From the NCBI RefSeq assembly GCF_030678915.1, contig NZ_JAUUTZ010000002.1, positions 124,001-188,000 of the forward strand: a stretch of DNA of 64,000 nucleotides, written 5' to 3'. A program made the translations under genes and the position numbers. Position 1 is the stretch's first letter; the number at the start of each line of letters is the position of its first letter. Under the pieces are notes generated by a model. It was given only the letters and a program-made list of their open reading frames with translations. It did not search any database and was not told where the DNA came from. Source of the DNA: Paracoccus wurundjeri (lineage in GTDB: Bacteria; Pseudomonadota; Alphaproteobacteria; Rhodobacterales; Rhodobacteraceae). Of the stretch, positions 55,136-63,776 are shown piece by piece.

Positions 55136-56092
55136 TCAGTTGATGTCGAATTTTTCAAAGAATTCGGTCTGCGAAGCCACGAATTCTTCCCGGGCTGCAT
55201 TGGCGTCGTCATGGCCGAGATAGCCGTATTGAACGCCCTCCTGTTCGTACCATTCCTTGAACTCGGGATCGGCCATCATCTCTTGCACACCTTCTTCCCA
55301 GGCGGTGATCACTTCCGGCGGCAGATCCTTGGGACCAACGATGCCGCGGAACTTGGCGACCACCAGATCAACGCCCTGCTCCTGAGCGGTGGGTACATCA
55401 TCGAAGCCCGGCACGCGCTCTTCGGTATAGGTGGCGATCACGCGCATCGCATCGGCATCAAGCTGGCCACGCATTTCGGCGATCTCGCCAATGCCCACCG
55501 CCGCCGTTCCGTTGAGAACCGACATCAGCACATCCCCGCCGCCATCATGAGTCAGAGTAACCAGCTGCGTGTCTGTAATGGCCTGAAACTCTTCCATAAC
55601 CTGACGATCAAGCGAACTTGGTGTCGATACGGCAGCCACGACGGCGCCCGGACTGGCCTGCGCGTCCTCGATGATATCCTGCAGGTTCTGATAGGGGCTG
55701 TCGGATTTTACGAAGACGGTCTGCGGATCGTAAAACATGTTCACGATCGGATCGAGCTGGTCATAACCCACCTCGGGTTTGCTGAGCAGCGAGGTGATGA
55801 TGTAACTGGGTGTCGAACCATAGAAGACGCTGCCATCCTTGGGGGCCGCTGCCACCTCGGCCATAGCTTTCGCGCCACCGCCACCGGTCACGTTTTCGAC
55901 GACGAAATTCACGTCCATGATCGGCCCCAACGTAGTCGCGATCTTGCGCAGGAACACATCGGTCCCGCCGCCCGGGCTGGAATGGGTAATCAGCCTGACG
56001 GTCGAAACCGGATATTCCGCCATGGCCGGTACTGCACCGATGCCCAGAGCGGTGATGGCTCCGACGATTGCGCCTATGGATTTACGCTTCAT
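55136..56092 (-). CDS. tctC: Tripartite tricarboxylate transporter substrate-binding protein
   Basis: A 318-residue periplasmic protein of the TctC/BugT family with a signal peptide (IGAIVGAITALGIGAVPAMA). Typical elements are VRLITHSSPGGGTDVFLRK, the FVVENVTGGGGAKAMAEV loop and the C-terminal DLPPEVITAWEEG. ATG at 56092 is preceded by AGGAGGAAG. Characterised members bind citrate, tricarballylate and other carboxylates; with tcuAB in the regulon, tricarballylate is a good guess. Confidence 0.93.
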   Translation of the reverse strand: MKRKSIGAIVGAITALGIGAVPAMAEYPVSTVRLITHSSPGGGTDVFLRKIATTLGPIMDVNFVVENVTGGGGAKAMAEVAAAPKDGSVFYGSTPSYIITSLLSKPEVGYDQLDPIVNMFYDPQTVFVKSDSPYQNLQDIIEDAQASPGAVVAAVSTPSSLDRQVMEEFQAITDTQLVTLTHDGGGDVLMSVLNGTAAVGIGEIAEMRGQLDADAMRVIATYTEERVPGFDDVPTAQEQGVDLVVAKFRGIVGPKDLPPEVITAWEEGVQEMMADPEFKEWYEQEGVQYGYLGHDDANAAREEFVASQTEFFEKFDIN

Positions 56093-56170
56093 TTCTTCCT
56101 CCTTGCTGATGCCCTCCGGGTCTCCTCCCATGGGCATGATTTTATTCTGCGCTCCTTCGCAGCCGGCCCG

Positions 56171-56944
56171 TCAGGTCAGAAACAGGCCGCCATTCACATG
56201 AATTGTCTGTCCGGTCACAAAATCACCGGCCGGGCCGCAAAGTGTCAGGATCATTGCGGCGACGTCCTCGGGGGCGCCTTCACGCGGTACGATCGGGCTG
56301 GCGCCGCCAGGCAGGCTGACGGTATTGCCCGAGGTGCCGGATCGCTTGCCGCCGATCTTGCCCGGCGCCACGCAATTGACGGTAATGCCGTGGCCTGCGA
56401 ACTCGACAGCGGCGGCACGGGTCAGCCCCTCCAGCCCGGCCTTGGCCGCCGCGACATGGGCGCGTTCGATTGCACCCGTGTGGGCACTGACCCCGCCGAT
56501 ATTGATGATGCGGCCATGACCACGCCTGACCATACCGGGCAGCGCCGCGCGGCTGCAGAGAAAGGCGCCTTCAAGGATTACCGATTGAATCTCGCGCCAT
56601 TCTGCAAGCATCATGTCGATCAATGCGGCCTCGCGCCGGATCGCGGCATTATTCACGAGAATGTCGAGACGGCCCATTCTCGCCTCGATCTCGGCCAGCA
56701 TACCGGCCACCGCGATCTCGTCCGTCACATCCGCCAGATGGGTCATTGCCCGTACGCCAAGCGCCTCGACCGCATGGCAGGTATCCTCTGCCTCCTGCTG
56801 GGAGTTGCGCGCATTGATGACGATATCCGCGCCGGCACCGGCCAACGCCAACGCCGTGGCCCGACCGATCCGACGCACACCGCCGGTAACAAGAGCGACT
56901 TGACCCAAGAGCGGCCGGGAACCGGCTACAGTGACTGCGCTCAT
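56171..56944 (-). CDS. Atypical short-chain dehydrogenase/reductase (Ser/Tyr positions replaced)
   Basis: A 257-residue SDR with cofactor loop VTGGVRRIGRATA and NNAA motif. The conserved Lys is K168, but the catalytic Ser is G151 and the Tyr is V164, with H163 before it (AHVAAAKAG). The same pattern GG-x2-A-x-TGA-x2-R-x-HV-x-AAKAGL-x-GLTRA is found in the SDR at 33546, along with KRSG and VTGQT. GGGGAGG precedes the ATG. It is the first gene of the operon SDR-tctC-tctB-tctA-prpD, and has a TTGTATAC-type operator 50 bases upstream of its start. Confidence 0.88.
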   Translation of the reverse strand: MSAVTVAGSRPLLGQVALVTGGVRRIGRATALALAGAGADIVINARNSQQEAEDTCHAVEALGVRAMTHLADVTDEIAVAGMLAEIEARMGRLDILVNNAAIRREAALIDMMLAEWREIQSVILEGAFLCSRAALPGMVRRGHGRIINIGGVSAHTGAIERAHVAAAKAGLEGLTRAAAVEFAGHGITVNCVAPGKIGGKRSGTSGNTVSLPGGASPIVPREGAPEDVAAMILTLCGPAGDFVTGQTIHVNGGLFLT

Positions 56945-56994
56945 ACTGATTTCCTCCCCTTCCGGCAGAGGTCAACGAGGAACCTTCGCACGGA

Positions 56995-57014
56995 TTGCAT
57001 ACTCATGTATCCAA
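56995..57014. promoter_or_regulatory. Putative GntR operator A (SDR-tctCBA-prpD promoter)
   Basis: TTGCATACTCATGTATCCAA: inverted repeat TTGCATAC-N4-GTATCCAA with 7 of 8 paired positions. Same length, spacing and right half-site as operator C and related to B. Confidence 0.7.
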
Positions 57015-57030
57015 TTTATATCCAGTTTGG

Positions 57031-58122
57031 CTAGCCTTTTTTTTGTGGCAATCCGACGCGATCGCAGATTTTCTCGGTCAATTTGAAGATGCCCAAGCGC
57101 CGGAATAGCCGAAAAAACTGTAAACAGTAAGCATTTACAATGAAAGAGCGCACGAAGTGAAAAGCGGTCACAAGAACCACATTCAGTTGCAAAATTTTTG
57201 CTGTCAGGGCCATTTCGGCCATGCCGCCGGGTGAAGCGGCGAGAATCGCCGTGGCGACAGGAAGGCCCGTAAGCTGGTGCATGCCCAGCGCATAACAGGC
57301 AAGCAACCCGCTCATCAGCAGAATGAACAGCGGCGCGATGAGCAGCATTCGTCCGGCTCCGATCAGGTTCCTGCGCTTGAACCGGGCGCCGATGGTGATG
57401 CCGATCATATACTGGCCCGCGATGAAGGGCAGATGGGGGGCCCGTCCCTGCACCAGATCGAAGCCCGCCAGCAGACCGGCGCCCAATAGCCCGCCAATCA
57501 TCCAGGGGTTATTCGCCCGCATCAGCTTGACCAGAAACACCGCAAGACCCGAGACCACCAGCACACACAGGAATGCCGAGGCGGTCAGCACCGGCGGTTC
57601 GATCCCTGTGATGCTTTTCCCGACCGCCGCGAAATGCAGCAGCAGCACCGGCAATAACGAGACCAGTATCGCCACGCGCAATGCCTGCGCCACCGTCACG
57701 AATTCGGATGTCGCACCTTCTTGTTCGCCCATGCGGGCCATCTCGGACAGGCCGCCGGGGGTCAGGGCGAAAAACCCGGTCGCCAGATTGACCCGCGCAA
57801 GCCGCGCAAAAGGCGACGCCAGCAGACCGGTCAGCATTATCGCGACCAGCGCACCAAGGATCATGACTGAAAACCATTCGATCAGCATGCGGATCGCGGC
57901 GGGCGTCATGGTCAGACCGATGGCAGAACCCACGATCAGCTGGCCAATCTTGCGGCCGGGCTGCATCTCAAGAATGCCAATACCCGAAAAGGCCGCTGCG
58001 GCCGTCACCGCCATCGGGGCCAGAACCCAGGCCAGCGGCAAGCCCAGCAGCGCGGCAGCCCAGCCCCCAAGCGCCGCGACAAGACAAACGGCTACGCCGC
58101 TTGCCGGATTTCCCGACGCCAT
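57031..58122 (-). CDS. AbrB family membrane protein (putative transporter)
   Basis: A 363-residue polytopic membrane protein with two homologous halves, each carrying an AxxPGGxxEMA motif (FALTPGGLSEMARMGEQEG and LAASPGGMAEMALTAK), the mark of the AbrB duplication family. ATG at 58122 follows the upstream MmgE/PrpD stop by five bases, with GGAG at a distance of nine. Members are often found beside TTT or organic-acid genes, but their transport role is not well established. Here it may provide a second route of entry or export for the same tricarboxylate. Confidence 0.85.
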   Translation of the reverse strand: MASGNPASGVAVCLVAALGGWAAALLGLPLAWVLAPMAVTAAAAFSGIGILEMQPGRKIGQLIVGSAIGLTMTPAAIRMLIEWFSVMILGALVAIMLTGLLASPFARLARVNLATGFFALTPGGLSEMARMGEQEGATSEFVTVAQALRVAILVSLLPVLLLHFAAVGKSITGIEPPVLTASAFLCVLVVSGLAVFLVKLMRANNPWMIGGLLGAGLLAGFDLVQGRAPHLPFIAGQYMIGITIGARFKRRNLIGAGRMLLIAPLFILLMSGLLACYALGMHQLTGLPVATAILAASPGGMAEMALTAKILQLNVVLVTAFHFVRSFIVNAYCLQFFRLFRRLGIFKLTEKICDRVGLPQKKG

Positions 58123-58126
58123 GGCG

Positions 58127-59560
58127 TCACACTCCACCCCCTCCGCCGGGGCCAGGTGCCGCCAGCAGCGCGAACAGTTCGGCCGCATCGTCGAGCCGGT
58201 CGATTTCCCGGCCCAGTTCAAGGATACGTGTCGCTGCCGCATCCCCCAATACCGGCGCGGCATTGGCAAGGAATTTGGCGTCCAGAGCCGTGTCGGTCAT
58301 GGCATTTCCGACCGTGCCGGTCGCATGGGCAACGACATGGCTCACACTGTTGCCATCGAGCAGAACCGCCTCGGCCCTTGCCTGATCCCGGGCCAGCGCC
58401 TTATCGGTTTCGACCCGGATCTTGGCAACAAATTCCCGCACATCTGCCGCCGTGGCCCGATCATTGGCGAATTGCGTAATCCCGCCCGCCTGATCAAGAA
58501 AGGAAACCGTCGCCGCGTGGCTGATGCTGAACTTGGATTTCAGCCCGGTCTCGGGCGAGACAACTCCGGTGATGCGCAGGGCGGCCGGGTTGACGGTCAG
58601 CACCACTTCCCGCACATGCGCCGGATCACCCACCTTGTCGCGCAGACCGATCATCGCATCCATGGCCGGATGCAGCACCACCCCGCAGGCATAGGGCTTG
58701 AACCCATTGGCAAGGATCTCCCATCGCTGACCCAGCCCGTCGACCAAGGCTTCGGGTGCGGATTTCGCGCTGTAGATACGGATAAAGCCGCGCTTGCCTT
58801 CAAGGCTTTCGGTCGAGCCATCAAAGCCATTCGCGGCAAGCTGCGCGGCAAGCAGGCCATTTGCCGCCGCTTTTCCGGCATGAAAGGATTTCGCCATCGT
58901 GCCCCGGTTCTGCTGCATGCCCGATGCCTGCGTCGCCGCCAACGCAATGGCATGGGTGGTCATGGGACCATCCAGCCCCAGCACCCGCGCCACCGCCACG
59001 GCAGCGCCGATCGTGCCCAGCGTGCCGGTCAGATGCCAGCCGCCATCGTGATGCAGCACCGCCGCCTGCCCGGTTCGCACCGCAGCGTCGAAAGCCAAAA
59101 CATAGCTTAGCACCAGATCCGCCCCGCTGAACCGCACATTGGCCCGCGTCGCCAGCAGTGCGGACAAGACGGGCGAACTGCAATGCAGGATCACCCCACC
59201 CATATGCGTATCGTCGAAATCAAGCACATGGCCCGCCGTGCCGTTGAACAGTGCCGCATCGCGTGGCGCAAGTCCCGATGACCGGCCGATCGCTACCGCC
59301 TTGCCCGGCGTCGCCGCGCTCAAGGTGCGATAGACAATCCCCGGACCCGGCTGCCCGCTGCCCGCGATGGCGCAGCCCAGCCAATCGATGATTCCGCGCC
59401 GCGCCGCAGCAACGACATTGGAGGGCAGGTCCGAAAAGCGCGTGGAGGCCACATGATCCGCGAGCCGCCGGGTCAGCCCCAACCCCAATGCGGCCGCGCC
59501 ATAGCTGTTCCCGGCAGTCTCTTTGGATATCCCTTGTTCTGCCATGGTCCGTCCCGTCAT
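58127..59560 (-). CDS. MmgE/PrpD family protein (fourth of five)
   Basis: A 477-residue family member with the Asp/His segment LDFDDTHMGGVILH and the lid segment RGTMAKSFHAGKAAANG. ATG at 59560 has GGAGGAGGGG upstream; a second ATG at 59545 is in frame. It starts from a divergent promoter shared with the fifth paralogue, with operator B between them, and is co-transcribed with the AbrB-type gene. Confidence 0.9.
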   Translation of the reverse strand: MTGRTMAEQGISKETAGNSYGAAALGLGLTRRLADHVASTRFSDLPSNVVAAARRGIIDWLGCAIAGSGQPGPGIVYRTLSAATPGKAVAIGRSSGLAPRDAALFNGTAGHVLDFDDTHMGGVILHCSSPVLSALLATRANVRFSGADLVLSYVLAFDAAVRTGQAAVLHHDGGWHLTGTLGTIGAAVAVARVLGLDGPMTTHAIALAATQASGMQQNRGTMAKSFHAGKAAANGLLAAQLAANGFDGSTESLEGKRGFIRIYSAKSAPEALVDGLGQRWEILANGFKPYACGVVLHPAMDAMIGLRDKVGDPAHVREVVLTVNPAALRITGVVSPETGLKSKFSISHAATVSFLDQAGGITQFANDRATAADVREFVAKIRVETDKALARDQARAEAVLLDGNSVSHVVAHATGTVGNAMTDTALDAKFLANAAPVLGDAAATRILELGREIDRLDDAAELFALLAAPGPGGGGGV

Positions 59561-59638
59561 GCTCCCCTCCTCCTGAAGATGCCCGGCCTCGGGGCTTCCA
59601 AATTGCGGGCAGAAAACCTGTAAGTTGAAGCTGGACAA

Positions 59639-59658
59639 TTGTATACGTGTGGATACAA
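59639..59658. promoter_or_regulatory. Putative GntR operator B (divergent MmgE/PrpD promoters)
   Basis: TTGTATACGTGTGGATACAA: inverted repeat TTGTATAC-N4-GGATACAA with 7 of 8 paired positions. It lies in the 124-base region between the starts of the fourth and fifth MmgE/PrpD genes. Confidence 0.75.
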
Positions 59659-59684
59659 TAATGACATTACTCAGGAAGCCACTC

Positions 59685-61058
59685 ATGATGCAAGATCAGA
59701 TTTCACCCATGACCAAGGTCCTCGCGGACTATATCGCCAAGGCTGCCAGCCGCGAATTGCCGCAGGATGTGGCCGCGAAAGCGGTGGATCATGTGATGGA
59801 TTCCGTCGCGGCGATCCTGTCCGGCTCGCGATTGCAGGCGGGCGAACTTGCCATTGCTTATGCCGCAGCGCAGGGTGCCGGCGAAAGCGGGGTGGCGGCA
59901 GTGCTGGGCACCGGGCTGCGCGCGCCGGTTTCACTGGCCGCGCTGGTCAATGGTTTCAGTGCCCATGCCGACGAAACCGACGATTCACATCTGGGCGGGC
60001 GGTTTCATCCCGGCTGCGCCATTGTACCCGCCGCGCTGGCCGCGGCCGAGGCAAATGGGTCCAGCGGTGCCGAATTCCTCAGGGCTGTGGCGCTGGGCTA
60101 TGACATCGGCGCGCGGGCGGTGATGGCCTTGGGCCACGCGCGCCCCGATACGGCGAAGCATTCCAGCCACAGCATCGGTCCGTTATTCGGCTCTGCCGCT
60201 GCGGCCGCCAGCCTCTATCGCCTTTCGCCCCGGCAGGTGCGCCATGCGTTGTCCTATACCGTACAGCAATGTTCCGGCGTGCCGTTCTGGCAGCGCGACC
60301 CCGATCATATCGAGAAAGCCTTCGATTTTGCAGGCATGGGTGCGCGCAATGGCGTAACGGCGGCAAGTCTTGCGGCGGCGGGATTCACCGGTATCGATGA
60401 TCCCTTCAGCGGACGGCATAACTACTTTTCAGCCTTTGCCGAGCACGCCGCCCCCGAAAGGCTGATCGAGGGTCTGGGCGATCGTTTCGAGATCATGAAT
60501 GCCACGACCAAGAAATGGTGCGTGGGCTCGCCCATTCAGGCAATGCTGGACGCCGTTGAGATCCTGATCGCCTGTGATGATCCGCAGGTGGCGGCGATAG
60601 AATCCGTAACGATCATCATGCCCGATGACCGGATCCATATCGTCAACAACCGCCAGATGCCCGCCACCTGCGCGCAGCATCTGGTGGCCATCGCATTGAT
60701 TGACCGCTTCGTGACCTTTGCCTCCAGCCATGATGTGGACCGGATGGCCGACCCGGAGGTGCTGGCCCTGCGGCAGAAGATCACGCTTCTGCCCAGCGCC
60801 GAATTGACCGCGGCGAAACCCGCACGGCAGGCGATTGTGGAAATCGTCATGGCGGATGGCCGCCACCTGCGCCACCACGCCTCGGCCGTCCGCGGCACGC
60901 CGGATAATCCCATGAATGCCGCCGAATTGCGCAGCAAGGCCGGTGAGCTGATCACGCCGGTAATCGGGGCGCGAACCGAAGCCCTGCTTGATGCACTGGC
61001 CGGTCTGGCCGGGGCGCCCTCTATCACGCCGATCATCGAGCTCGCCACCCGGCCCTGA
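59685..61058 (+). CDS. MmgE/PrpD family protein (fifth of five)
   Basis: A 457-residue and more divergent family member. The Asp/His segment is HADETDDSHLGGRFHPG, while the usual GTMxKxFHxGxAA lid is HIEKAFDFAGMGARNG, lacking the His. ATG at 59685 has AGGA eight bases upstream; ATG at 59661 is a possible earlier start. It is monocistronic or leads into tcuA, which follows 139 bases later after operator C. Confidence 0.88.
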   Translation: MMQDQISPMTKVLADYIAKAASRELPQDVAAKAVDHVMDSVAAILSGSRLQAGELAIAYAAAQGAGESGVAAVLGTGLRAPVSLAALVNGFSAHADETDDSHLGGRFHPGCAIVPAALAAAEANGSSGAEFLRAVALGYDIGARAVMALGHARPDTAKHSSHSIGPLFGSAAAAASLYRLSPRQVRHALSYTVQQCSGVPFWQRDPDHIEKAFDFAGMGARNGVTAASLAAAGFTGIDDPFSGRHNYFSAFAEHAAPERLIEGLGDRFEIMNATTKKWCVGSPIQAMLDAVEILIACDDPQVAAIESVTIIMPDDRIHIVNNRQMPATCAQHLVAIALIDRFVTFASSHDVDRMADPEVLALRQKITLLPSAELTAAKPARQAIVEIVMADGRHLRHHASAVRGTPDNPMNAAELRSKAGELITPVIGARTEALLDALAGLAGAPSITPIIELATRP

Positions 61059-61107
61059 CGCCGATCCCGAAAACTGGTCAGAGGGTGGGTTTTCCTGTTG
61101 CTCATTA

Positions 61108-61127
61108 TTGTATACACCAGTATCCAA
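61108..61127. promoter_or_regulatory. Putative GntR operator C (tcuAB promoter)
   Basis: TTGTATACACCAGTATCCAA: inverted repeat TTGTATAC-N4-GTATCCAA with 7 of 8 paired positions, 70 bases upstream of tcuA. Confidence 0.75.
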
Positions 61128-61197
61128 TATTGGTCAGCACATTCGGCAACTCTGCGGGAAGCCGCCCTCTACAGGATGAAACGGAAAGAAAGACCTG

Positions 61198-62625
61198 ATG
61201 TTTTGCAGCAAGCGACGCGCCCGCCAGTTAGATCCGCCGGACAGCATCCTTTGGGATGTTGTAATCGCGGGCGGCGGCAATGCCGCGCTATGCGCTGCCA
61301 TCACGGCGGCAGAGGCGGGGGCGCGGGTCATCATCCTCGAAGGCGCGCCAAAGCCCTATCGCGGCGGCAACAGCCGCCATACCCGCAACTTCCGCTGCAT
61401 GCATGAAGGCCCGTTATCGGTGCTGACCGACGCCTATCTGGAAGAAGAATATTACAACGACCTTCTGCTGGTCACCAAAGGCAAGACCGACGAGCATCTG
61501 GCGCGTCTGGTTATCCGGGGCTCGCAGGAATGTCTGCCCTGGATGGAGGCGCATGGAGTGCGGTTCCAGCCCTCGCTTTCGGGAACGCTGTCGCTGTCGC
61601 GGACCAATGCCTTCTTTCTGGGCGGCGGCAAGTCTCTGGTGAACGCCTATTATAACACTGCCGAGGGTCTGGGGGTGACGGTGGTTTACGACGCTCAGGT
61701 GCAGCATGTGCATCTGGAGGGCGACCGGTTCACCCATATGGAGGTTTCGGTCGCAGGCGGCCCTGTGCAGCGGTTCCGGGGCAAAGCCGCGGTGCTTGCC
61801 TCGGGCGGGTTCCAGTCGGATATCGACTGGCTGATCCGGGCCTGGGGACCGGCGGCGGCGAATTTCCTGATCCGCGGCACACCCTATAATCGCGGCGTGG
61901 TGCTGCGCGACATGCTCGAACAGGGCTGTCAGTCAGTCGGCGATCCCACCCAATGCCACGCCGTGGCCATAGATGGGCGGGCGCCGAAATTTGACGGCGG
62001 AATCTGCACCCGGCTCGACTGCGTACCCTTCTCCATCGTGGTGAATCGCGATTGCGTAAGGTTCTACGATGAAGGCGAGGATACATGGCCCAAACGCTAT
62101 GCGATCTGGGGTCGCCTTGTGGCTGCGCAGCCCGATCAGGTGGGCTATGCGATCATCGATGCGAAGTCCATCGATCTGTTCATGCCGTCGGTTTTTCCCG
62201 CCATGCGCGCCGATACGATAGAGGAACTGGGCGTGAAACTGGGTCTCGACGGGCAGCGCCTGAGCCGGACGGTCGCGGAATTCAACGCCGCCTGCCGCCC
62301 GGGCAGCTTCCATCCGACCGAGCTGGACGGACTGACGACCCAGCGGCTCGATCCACCCAAAACCAACTGGGCCCGCCCGATCGAGAAGCCCCCATTCTAC
62401 GGATATCAGCTGCGCACCGGGGTGACGTTCACCTATCTGGGGCTGAAAGTCTCGGATCGTGCGCGGGTGCAGATGCCCGACGGCTCGCTGACCAATGTCT
62501 GGTCGGCAGGAGAGATGATCGCGGGGTCCATCCTTGGCCAGGGCTATCTGGCCGGTTTCGGCATGACGATCGGAACCGTGTTCGGCCGCATCGCCGGTCA
62601 GGAGGCCGCCGCCCATGTCGCATGA
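61198..62625 (+). CDS. tcuA: FAD-dependent tricarballylate dehydrogenase
   Basis: A 475-residue flavoprotein of the succinate dehydrogenase/fumarate reductase flavoprotein fold. The dinucleotide motif VVIAGGGNAALCAAITAAEAGA (residues 21-42) is followed by the capping domain and the C-terminal SAGEMIAGSILGQGYLAGFGMT closing FAD motif. TcuA oxidises tricarballylate to cis-aconitate and passes electrons to TcuB. The next gene overlaps by 11 bases and encodes TcuB. The enzyme stays cytoplasmic; no signal peptide. Confidence 0.92.
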   Translation: MFCSKRRARQLDPPDSILWDVVIAGGGNAALCAAITAAEAGARVIILEGAPKPYRGGNSRHTRNFRCMHEGPLSVLTDAYLEEEYYNDLLLVTKGKTDEHLARLVIRGSQECLPWMEAHGVRFQPSLSGTLSLSRTNAFFLGGGKSLVNAYYNTAEGLGVTVVYDAQVQHVHLEGDRFTHMEVSVAGGPVQRFRGKAAVLASGGFQSDIDWLIRAWGPAAANFLIRGTPYNRGVVLRDMLEQGCQSVGDPTQCHAVAIDGRAPKFDGGICTRLDCVPFSIVVNRDCVRFYDEGEDTWPKRYAIWGRLVAAQPDQVGYAIIDAKSIDLFMPSVFPAMRADTIEELGVKLGLDGQRLSRTVAEFNAACRPGSFHPTELDGLTTQRLDPPKTNWARPIEKPPFYGYQLRTGVTFTYLGLKVSDRARVQMPDGSLTNVWSAGEMIAGSILGQGYLAGFGMTIGTVFGRIAGQEAAAHVA

Positions 62626-63688
62626 GACCAACGCCCTGCTCCAGGAGGCCCGCCGTCAGCTGGAGATCTGCAATGCCTGCCGCTATTGCGAGGGGTTCTG
62701 TTCCGTCTTCCCAGAGATGACCCGGCATAAGCTTTTCGCCGATGGCGATATCAGCCATATGGCGAATCTTTGTCATAATTGCCGGGGCTGCTATTATTCC
62801 TGCCAGTACAGCCCACCCCATGAATTCCAGCTTAACCTGCCCGCCGCGCTGGCCGAGGTGCGGCAGGACAGTTGGGAAGCGCTGGTCTGGCCGCAGCCGC
62901 TGGCCCGCGCCTTTCACAAGCGCGGCGTGATGATCATGGCGTTGCTGGTGGTCGCGACGATGGCAATGCTTTGGCTGGTGATCAACCTGCGCTCCGAGGG
63001 GGGGACGGGCTTCTATGCCTATATGGCGCATAACCTGATGGTAGCCATCTTCTTGCCCGCCTTCCTTCTGCCGCTGATATCCGTGGCGGTAGGTCTGCGG
63101 CGATACTGGCGATTGACCGGTGGCAAGGCAGTGGTGCTGGCCGATCTGAAGGGCGCCTTCGCTTCGGTCGCCAGAATGAAGAATCTGGCGGGCGGCCATG
63201 GCGAGGGCTGCAATTTCGAACGCGAGGACCGCTATTCCAATGCCCGCCGGTTCGCCCATCAGGCGGTCATGTACGGCTTCCTGCTGTGTTTCGCCTCGAC
63301 CTCGGTCGCCACGCTGATGCATTACCTTTTGGCCATGCCCGCCCCCTATCCGTTGTTCAGCCCGCCAAAGCTTCTGGGTCTTTCAGGCGGGGTATTGATG
63401 GTGCTGGGCACGGGCGAGATGATACGGTTGAAACTGAAAAGCGATCCCGGTCTCGGGTCACGGCGGGTCTGGGGCGGCGAAATGGCCTTTATCCTGCTGC
63501 TGGGCCTGACGGCGGCCACCGGGCTTGTACTTTATACCGCCAGCGGCACGGCGGCGGTGGCTCTGCTGCTGCCTTTGCATCTGGGCACCGTGCTGACCCT
63601 ATTCCTGCTGATGCCGTTTTCCAAGATGGTCCACGGGTTCTTCCGCCTTTCGGCCCTGATCATCGACGAACAGAAGAAGCGCGCCTGA
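62615..63688 (+). CDS. tcuB: Tricarballylate utilisation 4Fe-4S membrane protein TcuB
   Basis: A 357-residue protein that reoxidises TcuA flavin and feeds electrons to the quinone pool. Two CxxCxxCxxxC clusters for 4Fe-4S centres are present (C19, C22, C25, C29 and C53, C56, C59, C63), and a membrane part with about six transmembrane segments holds His residues suited to heme or quinone sites. AGGAGG lies nine bases before the ATG within tcuA. Together with tcuA it converts tricarballylate to cis-aconitate for the citric acid cycle. Confidence 0.93.
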   Translation: MSHETNALLQEARRQLEICNACRYCEGFCSVFPEMTRHKLFADGDISHMANLCHNCRGCYYSCQYSPPHEFQLNLPAALAEVRQDSWEALVWPQPLARAFHKRGVMIMALLVVATMAMLWLVINLRSEGGTGFYAYMAHNLMVAIFLPAFLLPLISVAVGLRRYWRLTGGKAVVLADLKGAFASVARMKNLAGGHGEGCNFEREDRYSNARRFAHQAVMYGFLLCFASTSVATLMHYLLAMPAPYPLFSPPKLLGLSGGVLMVLGTGEMIRLKLKSDPGLGSRRVWGGEMAFILLLGLTAATGLVLYTASGTAAVALLLPLHLGTVLTLFLLMPFSKMVHGFFRLSALIIDEQKKRA

Positions 63689-63716
63689 AGGCAAAGCGAA
63701 TTCCACGGCCTCATGG

Positions 63717-63745
63717 AAGGCTTTACCCTGCTTTCATGAAGCCTT
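63717..63745 (+). terminator. Possible terminator after tcuB
   Basis: AAGGCTT and AAGCCTT are perfect 7-base inverted arms with a 15-base loop, 28 bases past the tcuB stop and before the convergent barrel gene. Confidence 0.4.
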
Positions 63746-63776
63746 GGGTGCCTGTGATACAGGCGCTCGTAACCCG

